A stretch of 54,470 bases of DNA, from assembly GCA_007134695.1 (NCBI GenBank), contig SLKI01000034.1, positions 1 through 54,470 on the forward strand, written 5' to 3'. A program made the translations under genes and the position numbers. Shown here one piece after another: positions 1 through 9,253 of this stretch (positions within the stretch are counted from its first letter, which is position 1; every line of letters begins with the position of its first letter). This stretch comes from Balneolaceae bacterium. GTDB taxonomy: Bacteria; Bacteroidota; Rhodothermia; Balneolales; Balneolaceae. The notes beneath the pieces are model-generated. The model did no database searches, was not told the DNA's origin, and was given only the letters and a program-made list of their open reading frames with translations.

Positions 1-1
1 C

Positions 2-118
2 TGGGGGTTTGTGCCGGAAAATCACCTGGTCGGCAAGGCGAGTATCATCTACTTTTCATGGGACGGGGAGAGATGGATTCCGAGGTTTGGCAGGATGTTC
101 AACATGATTCACGATTGA
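2..118 (+). CDS. lepB: signal peptidase I, C-terminal fragment (cut by window edge)
   Basis: The frame starting at base 2 encodes 38 residues up to TGA at 116-118, including GFVPENHLVGKA and FSWDGERW. This matches the last conserved box of bacterial type I signal peptidases (VPxxxLVGKA followed by a Ser/Asp-rich turn); WGFVPE..LVGKA is the form usual in Bacteroidota. LepB is a membrane serine/lysine protease that removes Sec signal peptides, so it would process the many exported proteins in this window. The catalytic Ser and Lys lie upstream, outside the window. It converges on rlmN, with an inverted repeat between the two. Confidence 0.8.
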   Translation, partial: WGFVPENHLVGKASIIYFSWDGERWIPRFGRMFNMIHD

Positions 119-157
119 GGGTGATCGACCGTGCGATTCCCACACCATTTCGTATAA

Positions 158-233
158 CCGCTGTCATCTCCGGCAAGAAAAGCTTCGGATTGTGAGCCGA
201 ACATTTTGGCTTCTCGAAAGGAGATGACAGCGG
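158..233. repeat. 14-bp inverted repeat between convergent lepB and rlmN
   Basis: The arms CCGCTGTCATCTCC (158-171) and GGAGATGACAGCGG (220-233) are perfect reverse complements separated by 48 bases. Inside the loop a second stem, TTCGG (184-188) with CCGAA (197-201), can form. The arms sit between two convergent genes, so a bidirectional terminator is the simplest reading, although neither side has a T-run. A mobile palindromic (REP-like) element is the alternative. Confidence 0.55.
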
Positions 234-260
234 ATTACACAGGTCTCATCGGACACCCGG

Positions 261-1394
261 TCAGACACCCTCTTTCCGCAGGCTTTTTCCCCTATCCTTG
301 CCGTCCCGGATGGCGAGCTGGCCGCATCCGGCGTCGATATCGTCGCCCCGGCTCCGACGAACCGTGGCCGTTACGCCCCGATCGACAAGTACCTGGATAA
401 ACCGGTCGAGCCGCTTTTCCCGCGCTCGTTCCAGCTCGACACCCTCCACCTTGTTGTACATGATGATGTTGACCTTGGATGGAACCCACTGGGCGATATC
501 GGCCAGTTTGCGGGCGTCTTCAGATGAATCGTTGAAATTATCGAAGATGAGATATTCGTAGGTGAGCGGCTGCATCATCCGGCTGTAGTAGTGAAGTACC
601 GCCTCTTCCAGCTTTTCCAGGTTCAGTGACTCATTGATCGGCATGATCCGGCTTCGTTTCTCGTCGTCGGCCGCATGAAGGGAAATTGCCAGATTGAACG
701 GTTGCCTCTCGTTTGCAAGCTGCATTATCTGCTTGGTAAGCCCTACGGTAGAGACGGTAATCCGTTTTGGGGAGAGGTCGAGTCCCAGCTCATCAGTCAA
801 TATCGCAGCCGATTCCACTACCGCCTTATAGTTATGAAGCGGCTCCCCCATTCCCATATAGACAATATTGGTAATCTTTTTCCCAAACTCCTCCTCCGAA
901 ACCCGGTTGATAAACTCAACCTGATCGACAATTTCACCATGTGTCAGATTTCGGAAAAATCCCATCTTGCCGGTGGCGCAGAAACTGCATCCGAAAATGC
1001 AACCAACCTGGGAGGAGACGCAGACCGTCAGTCGATTCGGCGTTCCGTCGGGGTAAAAGTCGGGGATCAGTACCGATTCGATCTTGTCTCTATTTTTGTC
1101 GTCAAGTTCAAAAAGAAATTTGATCGTCCCATCGCTCGATTTCTGCCGGTTATAGAGCTTGATTCGCTTCACTTCTGCGACCTCATCGAGACGTGTGCAA
1201 AGTTCTTTGGAAAGATTGGTCATGGAATCGAATCCGGAGACTCCCTTCTGGTAGAGCCACTGATAGATTTGATCGGCTCGATAGGATTGAAGGCCAAACT
1301 CTTCACAAAACCGGTTAAGCTCTTCTCTGGTCAGGGATTTCAGATCGGTTTTTTGATTCGTATCGGTTTCAGCCGGTCTGTTCATTGAGTCCAT
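261..1394 (-). CDS. rlmN: 23S rRNA (adenine2503-C2)/tRNA (adenine37-C2) methyltransferase RlmN
   Basis: 377-residue radical-SAM enzyme that adds a methyl group to C2 of A2503 in 23S rRNA, and to A37 of some tRNAs in E. coli. The 4Fe-4S motif CxxxCxxC is C132-C136-C139 (GCIFGCSFCATG). The two further conserved cysteines are C125 (CVSSQVGC) and C357 (DAGCGQL), matching E. coli Cys118 and Cys355, which carry the methyl and resolve the adduct. MGMGEP and SLHAAD motifs are intact. Length is normal. Two in-frame ATGs (codons 1 and 4) are possible starts. It lies 95 bases downstream of the outer-membrane protein gene on the same strand and could be co-transcribed with it. Confidence 0.95.
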   Translation of the reverse strand: MDSMNRPAETDTNQKTDLKSLTREELNRFCEEFGLQSYRADQIYQWLYQKGVSGFDSMTNLSKELCTRLDEVAEVKRIKLYNRQKSSDGTIKFLFELDDKNRDKIESVLIPDFYPDGTPNRLTVCVSSQVGCIFGCSFCATGKMGFFRNLTHGEIVDQVEFINRVSEEEFGKKITNIVYMGMGEPLHNYKAVVESAAILTDELGLDLSPKRITVSTVGLTKQIMQLANERQPFNLAISLHAADDEKRSRIMPINESLNLEKLEEAVLHYYSRMMQPLTYEYLIFDNFNDSSEDARKLADIAQWVPSKVNIIMYNKVEGVELERAREKRLDRFIQVLVDRGVTATVRRSRGDDIDAGCGQLAIRDGKDRGKSLRKEGV

Positions 1395-1489
1395 ATCTTG
1401 AACATTTGAAAAATAATTTGTCCGGTAGTTTTTCTCTCAAATTAACTACTCATCTGCCAATGATAACGAAGCTCGGCGCATCAGCTTGC

Positions 1490-2743
1490 TTAAAATCTCG
1501 GATTGACTACATTGCTATATCTCGAGCCGAATGTATAGGAGAAGCCGAAGGAGATTCTGTAGTCGTAGGAGGTCGGTCTTTCTGTCCCTTCGATTATGCT
1601 GATCGGGTCATCCGGGTCCACATCATCCGGGAGGGGGATCGCCAATTGATCATTGATGATACGATATCGCCCCGATATACTGACCGACAGGCCACGAACG
1701 ACCCGAATGTCGAACGAGGGATTAAAATTGATGCGGTAGATATCACGGCTGTGGAAGAAGTTGGAACCGGATACCCGGATGTCGATACGGCCCCAGGGCT
1801 GGTCGAACCGGAGGCGCGTACTCAACTCCTGCTGAATAATATTTTCGGTGTCTTGCAGAAATACCGTTGTTTCGTAGTATCGGCGGTGGGCAGGGGTAAT
1901 ACTGTAGGAGATCAAAAATCGGCGCTCCTGATACTCTCCGTAAGGAAAAAAGTTATATTCGATTGCCGGAGCAAGCTCGGCGTTCAGGGCGATGTTGCCG
2001 GTTCTGGAAAAATTGACCCTGGAAAACAGTCCAACTGAAAAATGGTCATTGATACTGTAGGCCGCCATTCCCCAATATTCACCCCAATCGCGATTGATCT
2101 TGAGCGTTCGATCGGTCAACTCCAGATTACGCCGCCGTAATTCAGCTCTTGCACGGGTTCTGATTTTCCACCTGTGAGTGATTCTTTCGGCAGAGAGCCC
2201 GGTATAGAGGCCAATATTCAGCTCCGACTCCTCACCACTGATATTGGAACGCATATTGACATCAAAAACCCAGTTATTCCAGGGATCTTCGATCTCCGGT
2301 TCATCTAAAACTTCTGGTGGGTCATAAAATACATTCAGGTTCTCAATAGCGTTTGTTCTGCTGGCAAAGGGGACCAGTCCGACTTTGATATATCGAACCA
2401 GGCCGGCGCGCTCTTCGTCTGAACTGTCAGTGTCTCGTGTTCGATAGGTCAGTGTATCACTGCGGTCCGAAAACGGTTCGATGCCGCGAAAATGGAGGGT
2501 ATACTCTCTTCCACCGGCCGTTCTGGAGTCTGTGATCCTCAAGTAAACATCGGCGTCATCCTGATCCCGAACATAGTTGACAAATTCGATATTGGTGCGA
2601 ATGTAATTGAAATCACACCTTTGACAATCGAGGTAAACGTTCGGGATGGACGGCCTTTCGGATGATTGTGCTTCGACAACAGCATTTGAGAGCAGGGTCG
2701 ATAACGATAATAAGAGCAAGCCGGCAAGAACCTGTCGAAACAC
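1490..2743 (-). CDS. exported protein with predicted C-terminal outer-membrane beta-barrel
   Basis: 417 residues. The start is GTG at 2743, preceded by AAAGG. A Sec signal peptide (FRQVLAGLLLLSLSTLLSNAVVEA) is followed by a 120-residue domain with a CQRC pair and alternating strands. The remainder has repeated amphipathic strands rich in aromatic and charged residues and ends in ..VVNPRF, whose terminal Phe fits the outer-membrane barrel C-terminal signature. I do not recognise a named family; it resembles conserved Rhodothermota proteins with a small periplasmic domain plus a barrel. No catalytic motif was seen. The 296 bases upstream, shared with the divergent K+ channel gene, hold the promoters of both; the only structure I see there is a weak ACGGT..ACCGT dyad at 2878-2894. 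Confidence 0.7.
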   Translation of the reverse strand: MFRQVLAGLLLLSLSTLLSNAVVEAQSSERPSIPNVYLDCQRCDFNYIRTNIEFVNYVRDQDDADVYLRITDSRTAGGREYTLHFRGIEPFSDRSDTLTYRTRDTDSSDEERAGLVRYIKVGLVPFASRTNAIENLNVFYDPPEVLDEPEIEDPWNNWVFDVNMRSNISGEESELNIGLYTGLSAERITHRWKIRTRARAELRRRNLELTDRTLKINRDWGEYWGMAAYSINDHFSVGLFSRVNFSRTGNIALNAELAPAIEYNFFPYGEYQERRFLISYSITPAHRRYYETTVFLQDTENIIQQELSTRLRFDQPWGRIDIRVSGSNFFHSRDIYRINFNPSFDIRVVRGLSVSISGRYRIINDQLAIPLPDDVDPDDPISIIEGTERPTSYDYRISFGFSYTFGSRYSNVVNPRF

Positions 2744-3039
2744 CTTTATTTGGCTTAATGGGTGATATTTTATTTATTCAACCAACAGCGTAAGTTAACA
2801 ATTCATAGGGTTGAATTGCCAGTTGGAACTGCAAATTGTACAGCTTATTACAACTGTCAGATCATATCGGATCATTGACGGTAATCTTAACCGTTATTCT
2901 GATCAGAGAGTGATTGATATTGGTATACTTTTCTTTGGTGATTTCATTAGCTTTTTGCCAATTCAAAGTAAAAAACCGGATATTGTTCCGATCTTTCAAC
3001 CATCATAATGCAAAATTAGCCCGCTGATTAACCCGATCC

Positions 3040-4740
3040 ATGTATAGACTCGGTTCTCCACTTACCGATTTCCTTGCCAACCGGCGGACACAGACCAATA
3101 TCCGCAAGCTGATCAAGTTTATAGGGGTCTTCATCTTCCTTTTTCTCCTCTATGGAGCCCTTTTTCAGGCCATTATGTCCTACGAAGGACAGGATCACAG
3201 CTGGCTGGATGGTTTCTATTGGGCTATAGTGACAATGTCGACCCTGGGTTATGGAGATATTGTTTTTTATAGCGAGTTGGGTAGAATTTTTTCGATGGTT
3301 GTTCTGGTTTCCGGCGTACTCTTCCTCCTTGTCCTTCTTCCTTTTACATTTATCGAGTTTTTCTATGCTCCCTGGATGAGAGCTATGGATCAGGCTCGAG
3401 CACCAAAAGAACTGCCTGCCGACACCCGGGATCATGTGATTATTACTCATCTGGATGCAATTTCAGAGGCTCTGGTCCAGAAGCTGAAAAGTTACAAGGT
3501 GGATTATGTGATCCTGGAACCGAACCTTCAGAAAGTTCTGGATCTATCCGACCGCGGATATCAGGTAATACATGGTGAGCAAGACGACGCATCGACCTAC
3601 GACAAACTGCGGGTCAAAAATGCCGCCATGGTTGTAGCGACCGGGGGGGACACCATTAATACAAATATCACATTCACGGTTCGGGAGTACAGTTCCACGG
3701 TACCGGTTGTAGTAACTGCAGCCTCGCCCGATTCGGTCGATATTTTGCAATTGGCCGGAGCCAGTAATGTTTTGCAGATGGGAAATATGCTGGGTCGGTC
3801 ACTTGCCCGCAGAACTCTGGGCGGAAATGCCAGAGTACATGTAATCGGACATATCGATCATTTGGTGATTGGAGAGGCGACGGTTCAGGAAACTCCACTC
3901 ATCGGTAAAACCTTAAAGGAGAGTCAGCTTCGGGAGAATATAGGGGTCAATGTTGTGGGCGTCTGGGAACGTGGTGAGTTCAAGCAACCCGAGCCGGATA
4001 CGGTGATTAATGAGAAGACGGTTCTCGTACTGGCAGGGTCGGTTGATCAACTTCGAAAATATGATGAAGTCTTGAGTATTTATCATGTGTCCGATCACCC
4101 TGTCGTCATAATTGGAGCAGGTCGAGTTGGGCGGGCTGCCGCCAAATCACTTGAAGAGAGAGAGATCGATTACAGAATTATCGATAAAAATCCCGAGCGA
4201 ATTCGGGATCCCGAGAAATATATACTGGGTGATGCGGCCGATCTTTCTGTGCTGGAGAAGGCTGGCATTCGGAAGGCCCACACCACACTGATTACGACTC
4301 ACGACGATGATGTGAATATCTACTTGACCATCTATTGTCGTCAGCTTTGCCCAAAAATGCAGATCATCAGCCGGACCACTTTCGAACGGAATATCAATAC
4401 ACTCCACAGAGCCGGCTCTGATTTTGTGATGTCGTATGCATCCATGGGGGCCAACTCCATTTTCAATATTCTGGAGCATAAAGATGTGGTGATGCTTGCC
4501 GAAGGGCTCAATGTCTTTAATCGGGACGTGGGAACAATGCTGGTGGGGAAAAGTCTGAAAGATTCCGATATTCGCCGAAAAACGGGATGTACGGTGATAG
4601 CGATCAGCCGACACGGAGAGTTGGAGATCAACCCTGATCCGGACCGGGTTCTTGACAAGGAGGATGAACTGATTCTGATCGGGCAGTTTGAAGGAGAGTC
4701 GCGATATAACGAAGTTTACGAGCCGGCGAAAAAAACATGA
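3040..4740 (+). CDS. two-TM potassium channel with two RCK (TrkA-N/TrkA-C) modules
   Basis: 566 residues. TM1 (about 25-45), pore loop with the K+ filter TLGYGD at 68-73, TM2 (about 83-106), then two cytoplasmic RCK modules in tandem, each TrkA-N plus TrkA-C. The second TrkA-N (from about residue 352) has an intact dinucleotide motif, VVIIGAGRVG, with an acidic residue at the end of strand 2 (RIIDK), as expected for NAD(H). The first (about 131) reads VIITHLDAIS and has lost the glycines, so it probably does not bind nucleotide in the usual way. The layout is that of GsuK/Kch-type channels gated by nucleotide or ions. Physiological role is likely K+ efflux or uptake control. It stands alone, with no neighbour functionally linked to it. 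Confidence 0.9.
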   Translation: MYRLGSPLTDFLANRRTQTNIRKLIKFIGVFIFLFLLYGALFQAIMSYEGQDHSWLDGFYWAIVTMSTLGYGDIVFYSELGRIFSMVVLVSGVLFLLVLLPFTFIEFFYAPWMRAMDQARAPKELPADTRDHVIITHLDAISEALVQKLKSYKVDYVILEPNLQKVLDLSDRGYQVIHGEQDDASTYDKLRVKNAAMVVATGGDTINTNITFTVREYSSTVPVVVTAASPDSVDILQLAGASNVLQMGNMLGRSLARRTLGGNARVHVIGHIDHLVIGEATVQETPLIGKTLKESQLRENIGVNVVGVWERGEFKQPEPDTVINEKTVLVLAGSVDQLRKYDEVLSIYHVSDHPVVIIGAGRVGRAAAKSLEEREIDYRIIDKNPERIRDPEKYILGDAADLSVLEKAGIRKAHTTLITTHDDDVNIYLTIYCRQLCPKMQIISRTTFERNINTLHRAGSDFVMSYASMGANSIFNILEHKDVVMLAEGLNVFNRDVGTMLVGKSLKDSDIRRKTGCTVIAISRHGELEINPDPDRVLDKEDELILIGQFEGESRYNEVYEPAKKT

Positions 4741-4830
4741 CCTGGCAGTAAAAGGACTGATCCGGGAAAAAAGTACTTATACGTACGGCAGAAAAACACC
4801 TGACCTGATGAATTAATTCTGACGGTGGAT

Positions 4831-7287
4831 TCAGGGCTTTAAAAATCGATCCAGGTAATCGGTATAGGTCTCCATCAGAAGAAAGTAGCTCGCCTGATTG
4901 TAAGCTACGCCGTGAGCTCCGGGAGGGTAGATCCGAAGATCCACATCGATACCTTCATCGATGAATGCGCGTATCATCTGCATGGTGTTCTGTATGTGTA
5001 CATTTTCATCCATGCTGGAGTGGACGACAAGCATTTGAGCATCGAGGTTTGCCGCATGTGTCATCACCGAACTTTCGGTATAACCCTCTTCATTCTCGTC
5101 GAGCAGCCCCATATAGCGTTCGGTGTAGATCGTGTCGTAGAGGCGCCAATCGGTAACGGGGGCCGCCACAATGCTCACTTGAAAGAGGCCGGGATGGAGC
5201 AGGGGAGTCAGTGCGGCCATATATCCGCCATAGCTGTGTCCGCGAATCGCCATCCGGCCGGCGTCGATCCAGTCATGCTCTCCGGACAACCATTTTGCCG
5301 ATTCAGCAAAATCACGCGCTTCATAGAGTCCCAGGTTTTTGTAGACGACCTTCTCAAAATCCCGGCCGTACCCGCCGCTGCCGCGATTGTTAACGTTGGC
5401 GATCACATATCCTTCCTGGGCCAGATACTGGATCCAGCCGTTGGTTTCGAACTGATTGTAGACTCCCTGAGCGCTTGGCCCTCCATAGATATTCAAGAGC
5501 AGCGGGTAACTTTCGTCCGGGTCGAAGTCGACGGGCCGGATCAGATAGCCGTCAAGTTCCTGTCCATCGGAGGTTGTAAATGTGAAGAGCTCTCTCGGTG
5601 CATAGACTTGGTTCTCGATAAATCGGGAGACCTGTTGGTTGTCGGCCAGTACCTCGAGCAACTCTCCGCTGTTTTGTGTAGTCCGGAGCTCGACCCGGGC
5701 CGGAGTGTCGACATTGGAGAAGTGGTCGATGTAATATCGGCCGTTGGGCCCCATATTGAATTGGTGCCTCCCCGGGGTTTCGCTGTAGCGTGTTTTGTCC
5801 GAACCGTCAAAACCGATAGAGTAGAGATGTCGTTCAAGAGGCGAAGCCTCGGTCGATTCATACCAGACGGTTTCCGTATCGTAGTCGATCGCATGGATGG
5901 CGGTGACTTCCCAGTCGCCGGAGGTGATCTTTCCGAGAAGCTCACCGTCATAGTTATAACGATAGATATGGCTCCATCCGTCCCGGTCCGATATCCAGAA
6001 AAACTCCTCTTGATCTTCGGGGAAGCGGAAGAGATCGTCCACACCGGCAAAGAAATCGAAAATATCGATCCACCCTTTGGCTGCTACCTCTTCCATGATC
6101 AGCTCTCCGGAGCCGTTACGGATATCAACGAGGTGGAGCTGCAGCCGGGTTTGGGCACGATTCAGATATACGATTGCCAGTTTTTCCGGGTCGGCCGTCC
6201 AATAGATTCTGGGGATGTAGCCGTCTCCGGGGTCAAATTCCATCCACCGATTGTCACCGGTCTCTACTTCCACCACTCCGATGCGAACCTCGGGATTGTC
6301 GTGGCCCACCTTGGGGTAAGGGATATCGGTATATTCCGGATATTGACCCTCATAATCCGTCGAGATAAACGGTTTGACATGCCGCTCGTCGCTCTGCCAA
6401 TAGGCGATATGACGGCTGTCGGGAGACCACTCCCAGGCCTGGACCTTTCCAAACTCCTCTTCATAGACCCATCCGAACCTGCCGTTGTAAAGATGGTCTT
6501 CACCGGCATCGAACGTCAATTGACGCTCTTCAGCTTCTTTCAGGTCATAGACAAACAGCTCTCCGTCTCTGCCGATGCCCACCTTACCGCCGTCCGGTGA
6601 TAGCTCTGCGGTGAAGGCGTCTTCAGCTACGAGCTGAAGGGCATCATCCTCAATCGAAAAGAAATAGTAGTCCGAAATACCGGAGTAGCGATAGACGGGA
6701 GTGAAATCTGTCTGGAAAAGCAGGTATCGATAATCTGCCGACCATTGAAAACTGCGAAAATCAAATCGGCGGTCGTTTTCCGGAAACGTAAAATCGGCCG
6801 GGTTGAAGATCTGTTCGTCCGTTCCGTCGGCCGGCGAATAGACTCTGATCTGCCGGGTTCCGCTGAAGGGGTCGTGCCTGTAATAAGAATATCGCTCACC
6901 GCCATCGATCCAGATGATATTTTGAGGGCCGGGGTCACCGGAGAGATTTCCAGCTGCCATCAGCGCATGCCTCAGGTCACGATATCGTTCTTTTTCTGTA
7001 TCGGAAATCGTGTCGGAAATGTACTGACTGTAGAACGTCTGGGTAGTGTACTGACTGTAGACCGTCTCGGGAATGTGCTGACTGTAGAACGTCTCGGGTG
7101 TGTACTGACTGTAGATCGTATCGGTAGTGTGCTGTCCCTGGAGCGGGATAGCAGTCAACAGAAGGGTGAACGCCAACAAAAGGGTGCCTGCCGGCAGATG
7201 GATGAACATCGGCAAAAGGGTGCCTGTCGGCAGAGATTCGGCAGCTCGAAGTAAATGGATGTGTGGAGTACGGGTCAGGTTATTCAT
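4831..7287 (-). CDS. dipeptidyl-peptidase IV-like S9 serine peptidase, exported
   Basis: 818 residues. An N-terminal DPP-IV beta-propeller domain (about 110-570) is followed by the S9 alpha/beta-hydrolase domain. The catalytic triad is visible: Ser in GHSYGGYMAA, Asp in SSMDENVH, His in PPGAHGV. The family removes X-Pro or X-Ala dipeptides from peptide N-termini in the periplasm or at the surface. The signal peptide may use codon 1 or, more neatly, Met27 at 7209 (FIHLPAGTLLLAFTLLL..). Immediately after it lie about five copies of a 9-residue repeat (QY/H..T.YS), absent from ordinary family members. It sits 25 bases downstream of the P-type ATPase gene, probably at the end of the same transcript. 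Confidence 0.88.
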   Translation of the reverse strand: MNNLTRTPHIHLLRAAESLPTGTLLPMFIHLPAGTLLLAFTLLLTAIPLQGQHTTDTIYSQYTPETFYSQHIPETVYSQYTTQTFYSQYISDTISDTEKERYRDLRHALMAAGNLSGDPGPQNIIWIDGGERYSYYRHDPFSGTRQIRVYSPADGTDEQIFNPADFTFPENDRRFDFRSFQWSADYRYLLFQTDFTPVYRYSGISDYYFFSIEDDALQLVAEDAFTAELSPDGGKVGIGRDGELFVYDLKEAEERQLTFDAGEDHLYNGRFGWVYEEEFGKVQAWEWSPDSRHIAYWQSDERHVKPFISTDYEGQYPEYTDIPYPKVGHDNPEVRIGVVEVETGDNRWMEFDPGDGYIPRIYWTADPEKLAIVYLNRAQTRLQLHLVDIRNGSGELIMEEVAAKGWIDIFDFFAGVDDLFRFPEDQEEFFWISDRDGWSHIYRYNYDGELLGKITSGDWEVTAIHAIDYDTETVWYESTEASPLERHLYSIGFDGSDKTRYSETPGRHQFNMGPNGRYYIDHFSNVDTPARVELRTTQNSGELLEVLADNQQVSRFIENQVYAPRELFTFTTSDGQELDGYLIRPVDFDPDESYPLLLNIYGGPSAQGVYNQFETNGWIQYLAQEGYVIANVNNRGSGGYGRDFEKVVYKNLGLYEARDFAESAKWLSGEHDWIDAGRMAIRGHSYGGYMAALTPLLHPGLFQVSIVAAPVTDWRLYDTIYTERYMGLLDENEEGYTESSVMTHAANLDAQMLVVHSSMDENVHIQNTMQMIRAFIDEGIDVDLRIYPPGAHGVAYNQASYFLLMETYTDYLDRFLKP
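7000..7134 (-). repeat. 27-bp tandem repeat coding QYTPETFYS-like nonapeptides
   Basis: About five imperfect copies of a 27-bp unit (plus-strand core GTACTGACTGTAGA) encode residues 52-96 of the DPP-IV-like peptidase: QHTTDTIYS, QYTPETFYS, QHIPETVYS, QYTTQTFYS, QYISDTISD. The unit keeps the reading frame. The preceding signal sequence itself holds a diverged duplication (LPTGTLL / LPAGTLL). Replication slippage is the likely origin; the copy number may vary between strains. Confidence 0.85.
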
Positions 7288-7312
7288 TTCAAAATGGTCT
7301 TTATGAGTTCGA

Positions 7313-9253
7313 TTATCCGGAATTGAGCAGTCGCAGCCCGTTCAGAACAACCAGCAACGTACTGCCTTCGTGTCCGATCACTCCCGCAGTCAGGGGAAGT
7401 TCGATGAGAAAGACACCGAAAAGTAGCATCACGATGACTGCCAGGCTGAAAGTGATATTTTGCCAGACTATTTTCCTCGACTTTCTGGAGAGTTTGATCA
7501 GATAGGGGAGTCTCGACAGATCGTCGCCCATCAGAACAACATCGGCCGTTTCGAGCGCTACGTCGGTACCGGCGGCTCCCATGGAGATCCCCAGATGACT
7601 GGTGGCGAGTGCCGGCGCGTCATTGACTCCATCACCGACCATTGCCACAAATCCTCTTTTTTTAAGCTCTTCAATTTTCTCGAGTTTTTGTTCGGGCAGC
7701 AGCTCGGCGTGTACCTCATCGAGGTCGAGTTGCCGTCCAATCGCTTCTGCGACTCCGCGATTGTCTCCGGTCAGCATGACTATTTCTCGGATGCCCAGCC
7801 TTCGCAGATCTTCGATCATCTTTTTGGCCTGCGGTCTCAGCTGATCGGCGAGTGCGATCAGGCCGATCGGACGGCTGTTATCGACTACATATACGACGGT
7901 TTTTCCTTCATCTCGAAGTTTTTGGGCTCTATCCGTCAGCATTTCCGGCCAGTTCTCCGACTCTTTTACAAACAGTTTGAGGTTGCCTACCGAAACGCGG
8001 TGGCCGTTCCAGGTGGCATGCACTCCTTTACCGGGTACAGACTGCAAATTCATTACAGAGACAGGCTCAACTCCTTCTTTTTCTGCTTTTGAGACAATCG
8101 CCTCGGCCAGATGGTGTTCGGAGTTCAGTTCGCAGCCTGCGGCAATACTCAGCAGCTCCTTTGCCGGCTCGCCGGATTCAGCTGCCCATGAGCCCGACAC
8201 CGCTCCTCCGCCGGAAACCTCTCCGTTAAACGGAATCAGATCTGTCACAACCGGTTTGCCCTCGGTTAACGTACCTGTTTTATCCAGGGCGATCGTGTCG
8301 ATTCCGGTTGTCTGTTCTATGTGGATACCTCCCTTGAAGAGAATCCCGTTTTTTGCTGCGTTGGCGATGGCGGAAAGTATGGAGGCGGGAGTGCTGATAA
8401 TCAGGGCGCAAGGGGAGGCGACGACCAGTACCGTCATCGCCCGGTAGAAGACCGGGTCGAAATCCTGGCCAAGGATCACCCAGGGAATCAGAATTAACAA
8501 CAATACAACGATCACAACACCGACTACGTAGGGAGGTTCGAAGTTATCCAGGAACCGTTGTGTTCGAGCCTTGTTGCGCTGCGCCTTTTCGACAAGTTGA
8601 ATGATTTTCGCCAGGGTAGTGTCTTCTGCAGGACGGGTTACTTCGACCTCGATAGCTCCCTGTTTGTTCAGGGTTGCAGCGAAAACCTGATCTCCCGTCT
8701 CTTTGGGGACCGGAACACTCTCACCGGTAATGGCAGCCTGGTCGACGTCGCTGTAACCGCTGACGATGCGTCCATCAACCGGAATATGTTCCCCCGGCTT
8801 GACGACTACCACCTGACCCACTTTCAGCTCTTCGACGGGAACCAGTTCTTCCCTGCCGTCGGCATGCCGGATTCGGCCCTGGGCCGGACGGAGATCCATC
8901 AGGGAATGAATAGCACGCCGGCTTTTATTAAGGGCCAGACTTTCGAGAGCACCGCTAAGTGTAAAGAGAAAGAGGAGGATTGCTCCTTCAAGCCACTGAC
9001 TGATAAATGCTGCACCGATTGCAGCCGTGATCATCAAGAAGCTGATATTAATCTTCAGCCGCATCAAATTTTTAACAGCGGAGAGAAATCCCAGGTAACC
9101 ACCGCTCAAATAGGCGGTCAAATAGAAGAAGATGCCGAGCCGCTCATCTATCAGGGCGGTGTGTTCGGCCAGGCCGCCAAGGCTGAGCATAACGCCGCAG
9201 ATGGCTGTAAGCCAGAGCTTGAAATTTTCCTTGTTGGGCCAGGTGATACTCAT
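7313..9253 (-). CDS. P1B-4-type heavy-metal-transporting ATPase (Co/Zn/Fe efflux type)
   Basis: 646 residues. Phosphorylation loop DKTGTLTEGKP, actuator TGES and hinge GDGVNDAPA are all present. The transmembrane metal motif is SPC (VVASPCALI) rather than CPC, and the last helix carries HEGSTLLVVLN. SPC plus HEG(S/G)T is the signature of subgroup P1B-4 (CoaT/CtpD/PfeT-like), which export Co2+, Fe2+ or Zn2+. There is no N-terminal HMA domain, as usual for this subgroup. Its ATG overlaps the end of the phosphohexomutase gene by 4 bases, implying translational coupling. Upstream oxyR on the same strand would fit a role in iron or oxidative-stress homeostasis; that link is inference. Confidence 0.9.
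   Translation of the reverse strand: MSITWPNKENFKLWLTAICGVMLSLGGLAEHTALIDERLGIFFYLTAYLSGGYLGFLSAVKNLMRLKINISFLMITAAIGAAFISQWLEGAILLFLFTLSGALESLALNKSRRAIHSLMDLRPAQGRIRHADGREELVPVEELKVGQVVVVKPGEHIPVDGRIVSGYSDVDQAAITGESVPVPKETGDQVFAATLNKQGAIEVEVTRPAEDTTLAKIIQLVEKAQRNKARTQRFLDNFEPPYVVGVVIVVLLLILIPWVILGQDFDPVFYRAMTVLVVASPCALIISTPASILSAIANAAKNGILFKGGIHIEQTTGIDTIALDKTGTLTEGKPVVTDLIPFNGEVSGGGAVSGSWAAESGEPAKELLSIAAGCELNSEHHLAEAIVSKAEKEGVEPVSVMNLQSVPGKGVHATWNGHRVSVGNLKLFVKESENWPEMLTDRAQKLRDEGKTVVYVVDNSRPIGLIALADQLRPQAKKMIEDLRRLGIREIVMLTGDNRGVAEAIGRQLDLDEVHAELLPEQKLEKIEELKKRGFVAMVGDGVNDAPALATSHLGISMGAAGTDVALETADVVLMGDDLSRLPYLIKLSRKSRKIVWQNITFSLAVIVMLLFGVFLIELPLTAGVIGHEGSTLLVVLNGLRLLNSG

Noticed and set aside
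4912-6600. 562-codon plus-strand open frame
   Set aside because: It is antisense to the DPP-IV-like peptidase, which has intact catalytic motifs; the plus-strand translation shows no family motif.
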